From Blastococcus colisei (GTDB taxonomy: Bacteria > Actinomycetota > Actinomycetes > Mycobacteriales > Geodermatophilaceae), in NCBI RefSeq assembly GCF_006717095.1, contig NZ_VFQE01000001.1, positions 744,001 through 808,000 of the forward strand: a DNA stretch of 64,000 nt. Direction: 5' to 3'. This document shows, piece by piece, positions 39,554 through 51,395 of this stretch. Made by a program: the position numbers and the translations under genes. Positions within the stretch are counted from its first letter, which is position 1. The number at the start of each line of letters is the position of its first letter. The notes under the pieces are model-generated. The model worked only from the letters and a program-made list of their open reading frames with translations. It did not search any database and was not told the DNA's origin.

Positions 39554-40065
39554 CAGTCACGCTGCGGCCGATGACGACCGACGACCTGCCCGGCGTCATG
39601 CGACTGGAGGAGGAGCTCTTCTCGCCGGACACCTGGACCGAGGCCATGTACCGCGACGAGCTCTCCCGCGGCGACACCCGCTACTACGTGGTGGCCGAGT
39701 TCGACGTCAGCGGCGACGAGGACGAGCCGGTCGAGGGGCCGCCGGTCATGGTCGGCTACGGCGGACTGATCGCCTACGACGACGAGGCGCACGTGGCCAC
39801 CCTCGGCGTCACGACGGCGCTGCAGGGCGAGGGGATCGGGTCGCTGCTGCTCGACGCGCTGCTGGCCGAGGCGGACAAGCGCAGTCCGGTGGTGCTGCTC
39901 GAGGTGCGGGCGGACAACGAGACGGCCCAGCACCTCTACCGGCGTCGCGGGTTCGTCGAGATCGGCCGGCGGCGCGGCTACTACCAGCCCAGCGGGGCCG
40001 ACGCCGTCGTCATGAAGCGCAAGCGGGTGCGGGCATTGAGCCGGGTGGGAGGCGGACGTGGCTGA
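39550..40065 (+). CDS. rimI: Ribosomal-protein-alanine N-acetyltransferase RimI
   Basis: RimI acetylates the N-terminus of S18 and possibly other proteins. The 171-residue GNAT protein has [20 protein letters not shown], the acetyl-CoA motif [20 protein letters not shown] and a C-terminal [23 protein letters not shown] overlaps the tsaB stop (ATGA), and its end overlaps tsaD by 8 bases. Association with tsaB and tsaD supports the RimI assignment over a general GNAT. Confidence 0.9.
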   Translation: MTVTLRPMTTDDLPGVMRLEEELFSPDTWTEAMYRDELSRGDTRYYVVAEFDVSGDEDEPVEGPPVMVGYGGLIAYDDEAHVATLGVTTALQGEGIGSLLLDALLAEADKRSPVVLLEVRADNETAQHLYRRRGFVEIGRRRGYYQPSGADAVVMKRKRVRALSRVGGGRG

Positions 40066-41101
40066 GCGCGGGGAGGCCCTGGTCCTGGGGTTCGAGACCT
40101 CCTGCGACGAGACCGGCGTCGGGCTGGTCCGCGGGCACACCCTGCTCGCCGACGCCCTGGCCACCTCGATGGCTGAGCACGAGCGCTTCGGCGGGGTCGT
40201 ACCCGAGATCGCGTCCCGGGCGCACCTGGAGGCGATGGTCCCGACGGTGCACCGGGCGCTGGCCGACGCGGGCGCGACGATCGACGACGTCGACGCGATC
40301 GCGGTGACCTCCGGGCCGGGGCTGACCGGCGCGCTGCTGGTCGGCGTCGCCGCCGCCAAGGCCTACGCGCTCGCGCTCAGCAAGCCGCTGTACGGGGTCA
40401 ACCACCTGGCCGCGCACGTCGCCGTCGACGAGCTGCAGCACGGGCCGCTGGCCGAGCCGTCGATCGCCCTGCTGGTGTCCGGCGGGCACAGCTCGTTGCT
40501 GCTCGTCCCCGACCTGGCGCAGGAGGTGCAGTCCCTCGGCCGCACCGTCGACGACGCCGCGGGGGAGGCCTTCGACAAGGTGGCCCGCGTCCTCGGCCTG
40601 CCGTTCCCGGGAGGGCCGCCGATCGACCGGGCGGCGCAGGAGGGGGACCCCACCGCCATCGGCTTCCCGCGCGGTCTCACCGGCCCCCGGGACGCGCCCT
40701 ACGACTTCTCCTTCTCCGGCCTGAAGACGGCGGTGGCGCGCTGGATCGAGGCCCGGCAGCGAGCGGGGGAGGAGGTGCCGGTGGCCGACGTCGCGGCGTC
40801 CTTCCAGGAGGCGGTCGCCGACGTGCTCACCGCCAAGGCGGTGCGGGCCTGCCGCGACCACGGCGTGGACCACCTCGTGCTCGGGGGAGGGGTGGCCGCC
40901 AACTCGCGGTTGCGGGCGCTGGCCGAGGAACGCTGCGCGGCCGCGGGGATCGTGCTCCGGGTGCCCAGCCCGCGGTTGTGCACCGACAACGGCGCCATGG
41001 TGGCCGCCCTCGGTTCCCGGCTGGTGGCCGCCGGCGTCGCGCCCTCCTCGCCGGACCTCGGCGCGGACAGCTCGCTGCCGATCGAAACCGTGAGTCGCTG
41101 A
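40058..41101 (+). CDS. tsaD: tRNA N6-adenosine threonylcarbamoyltransferase TsaD
   Basis: TsaD transfers the threonylcarbamoyl group to A37 of ANN-decoding tRNAs. The 347-residue product has [40 protein letters not shown] (iron-binding HxxxH-type segment), [11 protein letters not shown] and [20 protein letters not shown], ending with the CTDNGAMVA motif. GTG 40058 overlaps rimI by 8 bases. A palindromic element follows the stop. Confidence 0.96.
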   Translation: MAERGEALVLGFETSCDETGVGLVRGHTLLADALATSMAEHERFGGVVPEIASRAHLEAMVPTVHRALADAGATIDDVDAIAVTSGPGLTGALLVGVAAAKAYALALSKPLYGVNHLAAHVAVDELQHGPLAEPSIALLVSGGHSSLLLVPDLAQEVQSLGRTVDDAAGEAFDKVARVLGLPFPGGPPIDRAAQEGDPTAIGFPRGLTGPRDAPYDFSFSGLKTAVARWIEARQRAGEEVPVADVAASFQEAVADVLTAKAVRACRDHGVDHLVLGGGVAANSRLRALAEERCAAAGIVLRVPSPRLCTDNGAMVAALGSRLVAAGVAPSSPDLGADSSLPIETVSR

Positions 41102-41115
41102 AAGACGATTGGGGC

Positions 41116-41170
41116 GGCCCCGTTCAGAGGCTCGCCCCGAGCCTGCGAGGGGTGAGGAAGAACGGGGTCC
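41116..41170. repeat. Palindromic element between convergent tsaD and methyltransferase genes
   Basis: CCCCGTTC (41118-41125) and GAACGGGG (41160-41167) are exact inverted repeats flanking GAGGCTCGCCCCGAGCC and a CTCGCCCC...GAGGGG inner pair. A related element lies at 62896-62939, also between convergent genes. A bidirectional terminator is likely. Confidence 0.55.
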
Positions 41171-41174
41171 TTCT

Positions 41175-42410
41175 TCACGCGCTGAGTGGATCGCAGACCA
41201 GCACGGTCGGCGCTCCGGCCACCCGGGTGACCACGACGACGGCGGAACCGCTCCCCGGCCCCCTCAGCCGGCGGGCCAGCGTCTCCGGCTCGATCGGTGA
41301 GCCGCGCTTCTTGACGACGACCCGTCCGATGCCGCGGGCGCGCAGGTGAGCCTTGAGCTTCTTGAGGTTGAACGGCAGGACGTCGGCCACCCGGTAGGAG
41401 CTCAGCCACGGGGAGCCCGACGGTCCGTCGGAGGTCAGGTAGGCGATCGTCGGGTCCACGAGCGTCGCGTCTGCGGCGACCAGCGACATCAGCCCGGACC
41501 GGATCAGCGCGGGATCGGGTTCGTGCAGCCAGCCGCGGACCGGCCCGACGGGCGCGGGGCCGGGTTCGGCGTCGGCCGTCACCTCGGAGAGGCGGCCGTC
41601 GCGCAGGAGGGTCGCTCGCCGCCAGGTGGTCGAGACGCCGCGGCCCCACAGCAGTGCCTCGACGATCGAGCCGCCGGTGGAGACCCATTCGGCCTCGATG
41701 CCGTCGGGCACGCGGTCGTGGTCGAGCCCGGGTGCCACCTTCACGACGGCGGCGGGCACACGGTCCAGCAGCGCGGTGACGGTCGACCACGGCGGAGACC
41801 AGCGGTCGGGATCAAGCTGCCGTCGTCCCCCGGCGCGGCGGGCGGGGTCCAGGACGGCGGCCCGGCAGCCGGCCACCTTCCCGTCGGTCGCGGCGGCCAC
41901 CAGGTCGACGACGTCGGCGTCGACGACCTCGACCCCGGTCAGCCCCAGCGCTGTGGTGTTCAGCCGGGTCAGCTCCCGGGCCACCGGGTCGCGGTCGACG
42001 GCGACCACCCGGGCGCCGGCCCGGGCCAGCGCGATCGTGTCGGTGCCCGCCGCGCAGCCCAGGTCGGCCACCGGCTCCGCGCCCTCGGCCAGCAGTCGCG
42101 CGGCGCGACGGTCGGCGAGCGCGGGCCGGCCGGCCTGCTCGAGGGTGTCGCCGGTGAACAGCAACCGGTCGGCGTCGGGCCCGAACGTCGACCGCGCCTT
42201 CTCCCGCTGACGCGCGACGCCCCACGCCGGTCCGGCCAGGTCCGTGCCCACCTCGGCGCGCAGGCGGGTCAGCGCGGACACCGCATCCATCCCGCCGGCC
42301 AGCAGCGTCGCCGCCCGCGACAGCGCTGCTGCGCCCTCCGGCGTGGCCAGGGCCAGCAGTTGGCGCACCGTCTCGACGGCCTGCTCCTCGGGCTCCCGGT
42401 CCACCTGCAC
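41175..42410 (-). CDS. Class I SAM-dependent methyltransferase with THUMP-like C-terminus
   Basis: The 411-residue product has a helical N-terminal part (residues 1-90), a Rossmann methyltransferase domain with [20 protein letters not shown] (SAM motif I) and [33 protein letters not shown] (DPAR in place of the catalytic DPPY-type loop) follows. The C-terminal THUMP-like region carries [20 protein letters not shown] and [20 protein letters not shown]. An RNA substrate is likely but unknown. GTG 42410 is chosen so that it does not cross the CIRCE element; GTG 42404 is an alternative. Confidence 0.82.
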   Translation of the reverse strand: MQVDREPEEQAVETVRQLLALATPEGAAALSRAATLLAGGMDAVSALTRLRAEVGTDLAGPAWGVARQREKARSTFGPDADRLLFTGDTLEQAGRPALADRRAARLLAEGAEPVADLGCAAGTDTIALARAGARVVAVDRDPVARELTRLNTTALGLTGVEVVDADVVDLVAAATDGKVAGCRAAVLDPARRAGGRRQLDPDRWSPPWSTVTALLDRVPAAVVKVAPGLDHDRVPDGIEAEWVSTGGSIVEALLWGRGVSTTWRRATLLRDGRLSEVTADAEPGPAPVGPVRGWLHEPDPALIRSGLMSLVAADATLVDPTIAYLTSDGPSGSPWLSSYRVADVLPFNLKKLKAHLRARGIGRVVVKKRGSPIEPETLARRLRGPGSGSAVVVVTRVAGAPTVLVCDPLSA

Positions 42411-42462
42411 AGGGTGGCGCACGGGCCGGCCGGTCCCGCCGTCACCCACCTCGGGGACCCGG

Positions 42463-42492
42463 TTGAGGCGTTGGCACTCTCGTGGGTAGAGT
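42463..42492 (+). promoter_or_regulatory. groES promoter
   Basis: TTGAGG (42463-42468) and TAGAGT (42487-42492) are spaced by 18 bases. The -10 lies within the right half of the CIRCE palindrome, so repressor binding would block polymerase. It stands about 120 bases before the groES start. Confidence 0.6.
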
Positions 42493-42497
42493 GCCAA
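42471..42497 (+). promoter_or_regulatory. CIRCE operator (HrcA binding site)
   Basis: TTGGCACTC-N9-GAGTGCCAA is a perfect 9-bp inverted repeat with the 9-base spacer that defines CIRCE (consensus TTAGCACTC-N9-GAGTGCTAA). It overlaps the groES promoter. Repression by HrcA with relief on heat shock is established for this element; hrcA itself is not in the window. Confidence 0.93.
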
Positions 42498-42614
42498 CCG
42501 ACACGGGCTGGCGCCCGACCCCCGCGACGGCGGGTGCCCGGATCCCGTGCCACAGCATCAGCAGCACGCACCACCATCCACCAGCCGTCCGACACCGAAG
42601 GGGGCGTCACCGAC

Positions 42615-42923
42615 GTGACGACCGCTACCAAGGTCAGCATCAAGCCGCTGGAGGACCGGGTCGTGGTCCAGGCCAACGAGGCCGAGACCACCACCGCCTC
42701 CGGTCTGGTCATCCCGGACACCGCCAAGGAGAAGCCCCAGGAGGGCACCGTCGTCGCCGTCGGCCCCGGCCGCATCGACGACAACGGCAACCGCGTCCCG
42801 CTCGACGTGAACGTGGGCGACGTGGTCATCTACTCCAAGTACGGCGGCACCGAGGTCAAGTACAGCGGCGAGGAGTACCTCGTGCTCTCCGCTCGCGACC
42901 TGCTCGCCGTCGTGGAGAAGTGA
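42615..42923 (+). CDS. groES: Co-chaperonin GroES
   Basis: GroES is the heptameric lid of the GroEL chamber. The 102-residue product from GTG 42615 reads [20 protein letters not shown], then [20 protein letters not shown] and ends with [20 protein letters not shown]. Length is slightly over the usual 97-100. A CIRCE site lies upstream. A hairpin after its stop separates it from groEL. Confidence 0.97.
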   Translation: MTTATKVSIKPLEDRVVVQANEAETTTASGLVIPDTAKEKPQEGTVVAVGPGRIDDNGNRVPLDVNVGDVVIYSKYGGTEVKYSGEEYLVLSARDLLAVVEK

Positions 42924-42947
42924 CCTCTCCTCAGCACTGAGCCCTAG

Positions 42948-44675
<1,728 letters not shown>

Positions 44676-44710
44676 CCTCCTCACCGACGATCAGGTGACC
44701 TGAACATCAC

Positions 44711-44749
44711 GGGTCCTCCCTCGTCGTCGACGATCCTGCTGGCCAATTC
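44711..44749 (+). repeat. Left terminal inverted repeat of the IS1182 element
   Basis: These 39 bases match the reverse complement of 46597-46635 except for GT in place of AC at positions 13-14. They mark the outer left boundary of the element. Confidence 0.93.
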
Positions 44750-44855
44750 AGCGCGGCCTAGTGATCTTGGTTGGCGTGTTGTGTTGCCAGGTGGCCGGGG
44801 TTTGATGGTCCGGCGGCCGGTCTTCCCCCGTTCTCCCGGCCGTGGGGTGGTGCTG

Positions 44856-46595
44856 ATGTGTGTGCAGCCGCAGTCATGGCCGGAGCCGGCACCGGAGGTG
44901 GCCGCCGCGGTGCGAGCGGCCTATCGGCGGCGGGAGTCGCCGTTGCCGGTGACGATTCGGGATCGGCTCGGTGAGTTGTTCCCGGACCGAGAGTTCACCG
45001 AGGCGTTCGGCGTGCGCGGCCGGCCGGGGTGGTCACCGGGTCGGCTGGCGCTGATCACGGTGTTGCAGATGGCTGAGAACCTGACCGATCGGCAGGCCGC
45101 CGAGGCGGTGCGGGACAAGATCTCGTGGAAGTACGCGTTGGGGCTGGGGCTGGATGAGGAGGGGTTCGACGCCTCGGTGCTGGCGGAGTTCCGAGCCCGG
45201 GTGCTCGCGCACAACCTGGAGCAGCGCGTGTTGGAGTTGCTGCTGGAGGTGTTGAAGGCCGAGGGGCTGGTGACCCCCCGCGGGCGTCAGCGCACCGACT
45301 CCACGCACGTGATCTCGGCGGTGCGCGACCTCAACCGGCTGGAGCTGGCCGGGGAGAGCGTGCGCGCGGCCGTCGAGGCGCTGGCGGCGGCGGCACCGGG
45401 CTGGTTGGCCGGCGTCGTGGACGTCGCCGACTGGGCGCACCGCTACGGCGCCCGGGTCGACAGCTGGCGGCTGCCGGCCTCCAAGGCCAAGCGGGCCGAC
45501 CTGGCCGGCGACTTCGGCCGGGATGCGCTGAGGCTGCTGCGCGCGGTGTACGCCGAGCAGGCACCGGGCTGGCTGCGCGAGCTGCCCGCCGTGGATGTGC
45601 TGCGCCGGGTGCTGGTGCAGAACTATGTGCTCGGCACCGACACCAGCGGGCGGGAGGTGATCAGGATGCGGGAGGCGGCCGACGGTCTCCCGCCGGGCAG
45701 AGTGCGGATCAGCTCGCCGTATGACCCTGACGCCCGATGGGCGGCCAAGGGCGCAGACCTGATCTGGAACGGCTACAAGGTGCACCTGACCGAGACCTGC
45801 GACCCGCCAGCCCAGCACCCGGCCCAGCACCCGCCCGAGGAGACGGTCGGGCAGCGGCCGAACCTCATCGTCTCGGTGACCACCACCGACGCGTCGGTGC
45901 CGGACTCGGCGATGGTCGAGCCGATCCATGCCACGCTCGCGCAGCGGACTCTGCTGCCCGGCGAGCATCTGCTCGATTCCGGTTATCCCTCGGTCGCAGC
46001 AGTGCTCCAGACCGCCCGCCGGTGGGACGTCACGCTGGTCAGTCCGCTGCGCGCCGACCAGTCCCGGCAGGCCCGCGACGGGACCGGCTACGACCGAACC
46101 GCGTTCACCCTCGACTTCGACGCCCGGCAGGCCCGCTGCCCCCAGGGTCAGACCAGCACCTGGTGGACCCCGACCCGCGCCCAGCGCGGCACCGAAAAGA
46201 TCAAGATTGGATTCACCGCCGACACCTGCCGCCCCTGCCCGGTCCGACAGCAGTGCACCCGTTCGACGCTGTCCCACGGGATCGGCCGCCAGCTCGCCGT
46301 GCCACCCCGCGAGGTCTACCAGGCCCAGCAGGCCGCCCGAGCCGAACAGAGCACCTTCGACTGGCGAACCCGCTACGCCGCCCGAGCCGGCATCGAGGGC
46401 ACCATCGGTCAAGGCCTGGCGGTCACCAACCTGCGCTACGCCCGCTACCGCGGCCTGCCCAAAACCAGGCTGCAACACGTGTTCTCCGCCGTCGCGCTCA
46501 ATCTGATCCGCCTGAGCGCCTACTGGAACGGACACCCTCTGGACCGAACCCGCACCAGCCACCTGACCCGCCTCGACCTCGCCCTGGCCGCCTGA
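44856..46595 (+). CDS. IS1182-family transposase
   Basis: From ATG 44856 the product is 579 residues. It has an N-terminal domain typical of IS1182 (FGVRGRPGWSPGRLALITVL, then MAENLTDRQAAEAVRDKISW), the first catalytic Asp in RQRTDSTHVISAVRDLN, the second in HLLDSGYPSVAAV and the Glu in RAGIEGTIGQGLAVTNLRYA. A Cys cluster (CRPCPVRQQCT) precedes the last motif. The reading frame is open, so the element may be active. GTG 44847 or the earlier in-frame 44781 start are alternatives. The stop lies 2 bases before the right inverted repeat. Confidence 0.93.
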   Translation: MCVQPQSWPEPAPEVAAAVRAAYRRRESPLPVTIRDRLGELFPDREFTEAFGVRGRPGWSPGRLALITVLQMAENLTDRQAAEAVRDKISWKYALGLGLDEEGFDASVLAEFRARVLAHNLEQRVLELLLEVLKAEGLVTPRGRQRTDSTHVISAVRDLNRLELAGESVRAAVEALAAAAPGWLAGVVDVADWAHRYGARVDSWRLPASKAKRADLAGDFGRDALRLLRAVYAEQAPGWLRELPAVDVLRRVLVQNYVLGTDTSGREVIRMREAADGLPPGRVRISSPYDPDARWAAKGADLIWNGYKVHLTETCDPPAQHPAQHPPEETVGQRPNLIVSVTTTDASVPDSAMVEPIHATLAQRTLLPGEHLLDSGYPSVAAVLQTARRWDVTLVSPLRADQSRQARDGTGYDRTAFTLDFDARQARCPQGQTSTWWTPTRAQRGTEKIKIGFTADTCRPCPVRQQCTRSTLSHGIGRQLAVPPREVYQAQQAARAEQSTFDWRTRYAARAGIEGTIGQGLAVTNLRYARYRGLPKTRLQHVFSAVALNLIRLSAYWNGHPLDRTRTSHLTRLDLALAA

Positions 46596-46596
46596 C

Positions 46597-46635
46597 GAAT
46601 TGGCCAGCAGGATCGTCGACGGTGAGGGAGGACCC
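46597..46635 (-). repeat. Right terminal inverted repeat of the IS1182 element
   Basis: The 39-base mate of the left repeat, ending GGAGGACCC at 46635. A near copy of its outer part (GGTGAGGTAGGACC, 46641-46654) follows 20 bases further out. Confidence 0.93.
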
Positions 46636-46669
46636 GCCACGGTGAGGTAGGACCTCCCGGCAACACGAA

Positions 46670-46704
46670 GAGGGCGGGTTCCGGAAGATCCGGAACCCGC
46701 CCTC
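46670..46704. terminator. Bidirectional hairpin between the IS and the whiB3-like gene
   Basis: GAGGGCGGGTTCCGG and CCGGAACCCGCCCTC are perfect 15-bp arms around AAGAT. It follows the stop of the minus-strand whiB-like gene and would originally also have terminated groEL1; the IS now separates the two. Confidence 0.75.
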
Positions 46705-46722
46705 TCGGCGTGTGTGTGGGTC

Positions 46723-47022
46723 TCAGACCCCGGCGGCGACGGCGGCGGGCTCCGCGGCGATCAGCCGGGTCCGCTCCTCCTCGCTCATGCCGCCCCAGAC
46801 CCCGTACGGCTCGCGAACCGCGAGCGCATGCTTCAGACAGGCGTCGAGGACGGGGCACCGCGCACAGACAGCCTTCGCGGCGTTCTGCCGCCGAGCCCGG
46901 GCCGGGCCGCGTTCACCGTCGGGGTGGAAGAAGAGCGACGTGTTCTCGCCACGGCAGGCGCCGTGGAGCTGCCAGTCCCAGACCTCCGCGACCGGCGTCG
47001 GGAGTCTGCGAATGTCGGCCAT
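46723..47022 (-). CDS. whiB3: WhiB-family iron-sulfur regulator, WhiB3/WhiD-like
   Basis: WhiB proteins bind a 4Fe-4S cluster and act with the principal sigma factor. The 99-residue product has C23, C53, C56 and C62, and the GVWGG turn followed by EEERTRLI. The WDWQLHGACRG and FFHPDGERGPARARR segments match the WhiB3 (mycobacteria) and WhiD (Streptomyces) subgroup. Neighbourhood agrees: groEL1-groES on one side and bldM-like, DUF5319 and guaB on the other. GGAGACATG gives the start. Redox or NO sensing is inferred from the family. Confidence 0.9.
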   Translation of the reverse strand: MADIRRLPTPVAEVWDWQLHGACRGENTSLFFHPDGERGPARARRQNAAKAVCARCPVLDACLKHALAVREPYGVWGGMSEEERTRLIAAEPAAVAAGV

Positions 47023-47370
47023 GTCTCCTCCAGGGCTCGATGAGCCGGAGGGGGCTGTCCGGCTGCAAGGGGCCGGTGCCCTTGGCCCCGCATGGTCAAA
47101 CACGTCGTGATCGCAACTTTTCGCCCGATGTTCTCCGTCACCGGCCCTCACCCCCCGGGGTGAGGGCCGCTGTCGTAGCCCGATCGTGTCGATCAAGGTG
47201 GGTTCTGGACGCGTCGGTTCCGGAGGTCGATCCATCCCGGAACCGAGCCGCGACCAGCGCAGGGGCAGTGGTTCCAGGGAAGGAGCCGCTACCCGCGCGA
47301 CGCCGGCCGGGTGTCCCCCGGCCGGTTCGGGCCCGGTCGCGAGCCGTCCGGGGGGAGCGAGGAGCAAGGC
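47023..47370. other. Divergent promoter region whiB3-like / bldM-like (348 bases)
   Basis: No gene is supported here. It must hold the promoters of both regulators. I see AT-richer stretches near 47095-47125 but no confident -35/-10 pair, and no clear dyad operator. The regulators may control each other here, which is inference from layout. Confidence 0.5.
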
Positions 47371-48096
47371 GTGATCGACGACAGGATGCGTGGGCCGGTC
47401 AACGGCGCCACTGTCTGGGTGTACGACGAGCGCCGGCGGGTCCGGGACGACGTCGCCTCACGCCTGGTGGCACTGCCCTTCGTCGGCCGGGTCGAGGTGG
47501 TGGCCGACGCCGCCTCCCTCATGTCCCGGCTGGCCACCCGGTCGCCCGACGTGCTGATCGTCGGCACCCAGCGGGCCGTCGACACCGGGCTGAGCGCCGC
47601 CACCCAGGCGCTGCGTGCCCACCCCGGGCTGCCGGTGCTGGTCCTCGGTGCCCCCGACGACTCGGAGAGCGTCCGTGCCGCCGTCGCCTTCGGTGCCCGC
47701 GGCTACCTCCGTTGGGACGCCAGCCCCATCGAGATGGGCCTGGGCCTGTCCCGCGTGGGGCTGCGTGCCGACGGTGGCCGCATCCCGCAGCAGGTCGGCG
47801 CCGGGCACTCGAACGGTGTGCCCGCGTGGAGCGTCGCCGCTCCGCTGAACGGGTCGACGCCGACCACGGTGCGTTCCACCGTCCGGGAGGCCACGCCGCA
47901 GGCGAGCCTGTCGATGCGGGAGATGCAGGTGCTCACCGGCATGAGCCAGGGCAAGAGCAACGCCCAGATCGGCCGGGAGCTCTACCTGTCCGAGGACACG
48001 ATCAAGACCCATGCGCGCCGGCTGTTCCGCAAGCTGGGCGCCAAGGACCGCGCCGAGGCCGTCGCGACGGGCTTCCGCCGCGGCATCATGACCTGA
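47371..48096 (+). CDS. BldM-like LuxR-type orphan response regulator with degenerate receiver
   Basis: The 241-residue protein starts at GTG 47371 (GGAGCGAGGAGC upstream). Residues 15-135 form a receiver-like domain in which the phosphoacceptor strand reads DVLIVGTQRAVDTG: the expected Asp is Gly, and the usual Lys is in GYLRWDAS as Arg. Residues 175-241 are a LuxR helix-turn-helix (LSMREMQVLTGMSQGKSNAQ, then LYLSEDTIKTHARRLFRKLG), close to Streptomyces BldM. Its position between a whiD-like gene and guaB matches bldM. Phosphorylation-independent action is inferred. Confidence 0.85.
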   Translation: MIDDRMRGPVNGATVWVYDERRRVRDDVASRLVALPFVGRVEVVADAASLMSRLATRSPDVLIVGTQRAVDTGLSAATQALRAHPGLPVLVLGAPDDSESVRAAVAFGARGYLRWDASPIEMGLGLSRVGLRADGGRIPQQVGAGHSNGVPAWSVAAPLNGSTPTTVRSTVREATPQASLSMREMQVLTGMSQGKSNAQIGRELYLSEDTIKTHARRLFRKLGAKDRAEAVATGFRRGIMT

Positions 48097-48188
48097 GCGG
48101 AGCGGCTTTCCTGCCGAGATGCGAATGAGGGCGGTTGTCCGATGCCGGATGACCGCCCTCGTACGCATCTCGGCGCCATGCGCGCCGC

Positions 48189-48587
48189 TCAGTCGTCGCG
48201 GGCGTGGCGGCCGCCGTGCCGGCCGGTCGGTTCCTCGTGCTCGGCGGTCGCCGCCACCCCGTCGGCGTAACCGCTGGCGTAGTCCCAGCTGACGTAGTCG
48301 TCGGGGTTCGGGTCGAACGGCGGCTCGTGCCGGCCGGTCTGCCCCTCGTCCAGCAGCTGGCGCAGGTTGGCCTGCATCAGCGCCCAGTCGACGTGGTGCT
48401 CCTCGTCGCAGTCGGGGCAGTCGACGACGATGCCCTTGATGCCCGTCGGCTCGAGCAGCGTGCGGAACACCTCGAGCTCGGCGAGGTCGTCGAGGACACC
48501 GGCACGCTCCTCCATGGTCAGCGGGGGCTGGCCCGCCGGGTCGAGGGGCCCGTAGTCGGGACCGGAGGCGTCGTCGAACGGAGTCAC
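48189..48587 (-). CDS. DUF5319 family protein
   Basis: The 132-residue acidic protein has LDDLAELEVFRTLLEPTGIK, the CPDCDEEHHVDWALMQANLR block (a C-x2-C pair) and PPFDPNPDDYVSWDYASGYA. It matches the actinobacterial DUF5319 family (Rv3412 type) located beside guaB. Function is unknown. GTG 48587 is chosen because TACCGT lies 7 bases upstream, fitting a leaderless mRNA, whereas GTG 48596 would sit in that hexamer. Divergent from guaB. Confidence 0.8.
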   Translation of the reverse strand: MTPFDDASGPDYGPLDPAGQPPLTMEERAGVLDDLAELEVFRTLLEPTGIKGIVVDCPDCDEEHHVDWALMQANLRQLLDEGQTGRHEPPFDPNPDDYVSWDYASGYADGVAATAEHEEPTGRHGGRHARDD

Positions 48588-48594
48588 GCCTCCC

Positions 48595-48600
48595 ACGGTA
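48595..48600 (-). promoter_or_regulatory. -10-like hexamer of the DUF5319 gene, leaderless spacing
   Basis: TACCGT on the minus strand lies 7 bases before GTG 48587. It is the same hexamer and nearly the same spacing as before mobA. It helps to decide the start codon. Confidence 0.4.
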
Positions 48601-48601
48601 A

Positions 48602-50236
<1,635 letters not shown>

Positions 50237-50237
50237 C

Positions 50238-51395
50238 ATGAGCGCACGCGACACCGTCGAGATCGGTCTCAACCGGTTCGCCCGGCGCGGTTACGACCTC
50301 GACGAGGTCTCGATCGTCCCGTCCCGGCGCACCCGCGACGTCGACGACGTCTCGACCGCCTGGCAGATCGACGCCTTCCGGTTCGGCATCCCGCTGGTCA
50401 CCAGCCCGTCGGACGCCGTGGTCAGCCCGGCGACGGCGATCGCCGTCGGGCAGGCCGGTGGCCTGGGCGTGCTCAACGCCGAGGGCCTGTGGACCCGGTA
50501 CGAGGACCCCGGGCCGGTCTACCGCAAGCTCCGGGACGCCGCGAGCGCGGGTGCCCCGCCGGTCGCGCTGCTCCAGGACGTCTACTGCGAGCCGGTGAAG
50601 CCGGAGCTGATCGGTGAGCGCATCCGCGAGATGCGCGACGCGGGGGTCACGACGGCGGTCCGCGTCTCCCCTCAGCACACCGAGCAGCTCGCGCCCGCCG
50701 CGCTGAAGGCCGGGGTCGACCTGCTGGTCATCCAGGGCACCATCGTCTCCGCCGAGCACGTGACGACGCACGGCGACGCCCTCAACCTCAAGCAGTTCAT
50801 CGCCGACCTCGACGTCCCGGTGATCGTCGGCGGGGCCGCGAACTACACGACCGCCCTGCACCTGATGCGCACGGGAGCCGCCGGCGTCATCGTCGGCGTC
50901 GGTGCCGACAGCTTCTCCACCGGTGACGCCGTGATGGGCATCCGCGTGCCGCTCGCCAGCGCCATCGCCGACGCCGCGGCCGCCCGCCGCGACTACCTCG
51001 ACGAGACCGGCGGCCGGTACGTCCACGTCATCGCCAACGGCCGGATCGAGACCAGCGGCGCGATCGCGAGGGCACTGGCCTGCGGAGCCGACGCCGTGCA
51101 GTTGGGGGAGTCGCTGCGGATCGCCGCGGAGGCGCCCGCCGGCGGCATCTGGTGGGACTCGGTGGCCGCCCACCCGCGGCTGCCGCGTGGCGGTACCTCC
51201 GCACCCGTCGGGCCGGTCGGCTCGCTGGAGCAGGTGCTGCTCGGCCCGGCGCAGACCTCCGACGGCCGCACCAACCTGTTCGGCGCCCTGGCCCGCACGA
51301 TGGCCAAGACCGGCTACCGCGACCTCAAGGAGTTCCAGCGGGTCGACCTCGTCATCGGCGGCTACGACGCGGCCTCGCCCGGCGGCCAGGACTGA
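50238..51395 (+). CDS. guaB3: GuaB3-family IMP dehydrogenase-related protein
   Basis: GuaB3 proteins share the IMPDH/GMP reductase barrel but lack CBS domains. The 385-residue product begins [24 protein letters not shown] and has [20 protein letters not shown]. In the loop corresponding to the catalytic Cys of IMPDH it reads [17 protein letters not shown], with no Cys. The family's reaction differs from classic IMPDH or is unknown. It lies between guaB (1 base gap) and guaA (TGATG overlap), the actinobacterial purine cluster. Confidence 0.92.
   Translation: MSARDTVEIGLNRFARRGYDLDEVSIVPSRRTRDVDDVSTAWQIDAFRFGIPLVTSPSDAVVSPATAIAVGQAGGLGVLNAEGLWTRYEDPGPVYRKLRDAASAGAPPVALLQDVYCEPVKPELIGERIREMRDAGVTTAVRVSPQHTEQLAPAALKAGVDLLVIQGTIVSAEHVTTHGDALNLKQFIADLDVPVIVGGAANYTTALHLMRTGAAGVIVGVGADSFSTGDAVMGIRVPLASAIADAAAARRDYLDETGGRYVHVIANGRIETSGAIARALACGADAVQLGESLRIAAEAPAGGIWWDSVAAHPRLPRGGTSAPVGPVGSLEQVLLGPAQTSDGRTNLFGALARTMAKTGYRDLKEFQRVDLVIGGYDAASPGGQD

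Larger units (their letters stand above)
44711..46635 (+). mobile_element. Intact IS1182-family insertion sequence
   Basis: A 1925-base element is bounded by 39-bp terminal inverted repeats: left 44711-44749 (starting GGGTCCTCCCTCGTCGTCGA) and right 46597-46635. They match at 37 of 39 positions. One full-length transposase fills it. No clear target duplication is seen. It lies between groEL1 and its downstream hairpin, next to the whiB3-like gene. Degenerate copies of the end sequence flank both sides (44676-44695 and 46640-46659). Confidence 0.93.

Noticed and set aside
41175-42497. Methyltransferase start at 42497 (ATG)
   Set aside because: It would place the start inside the CIRCE palindrome and add non-conserved residues.
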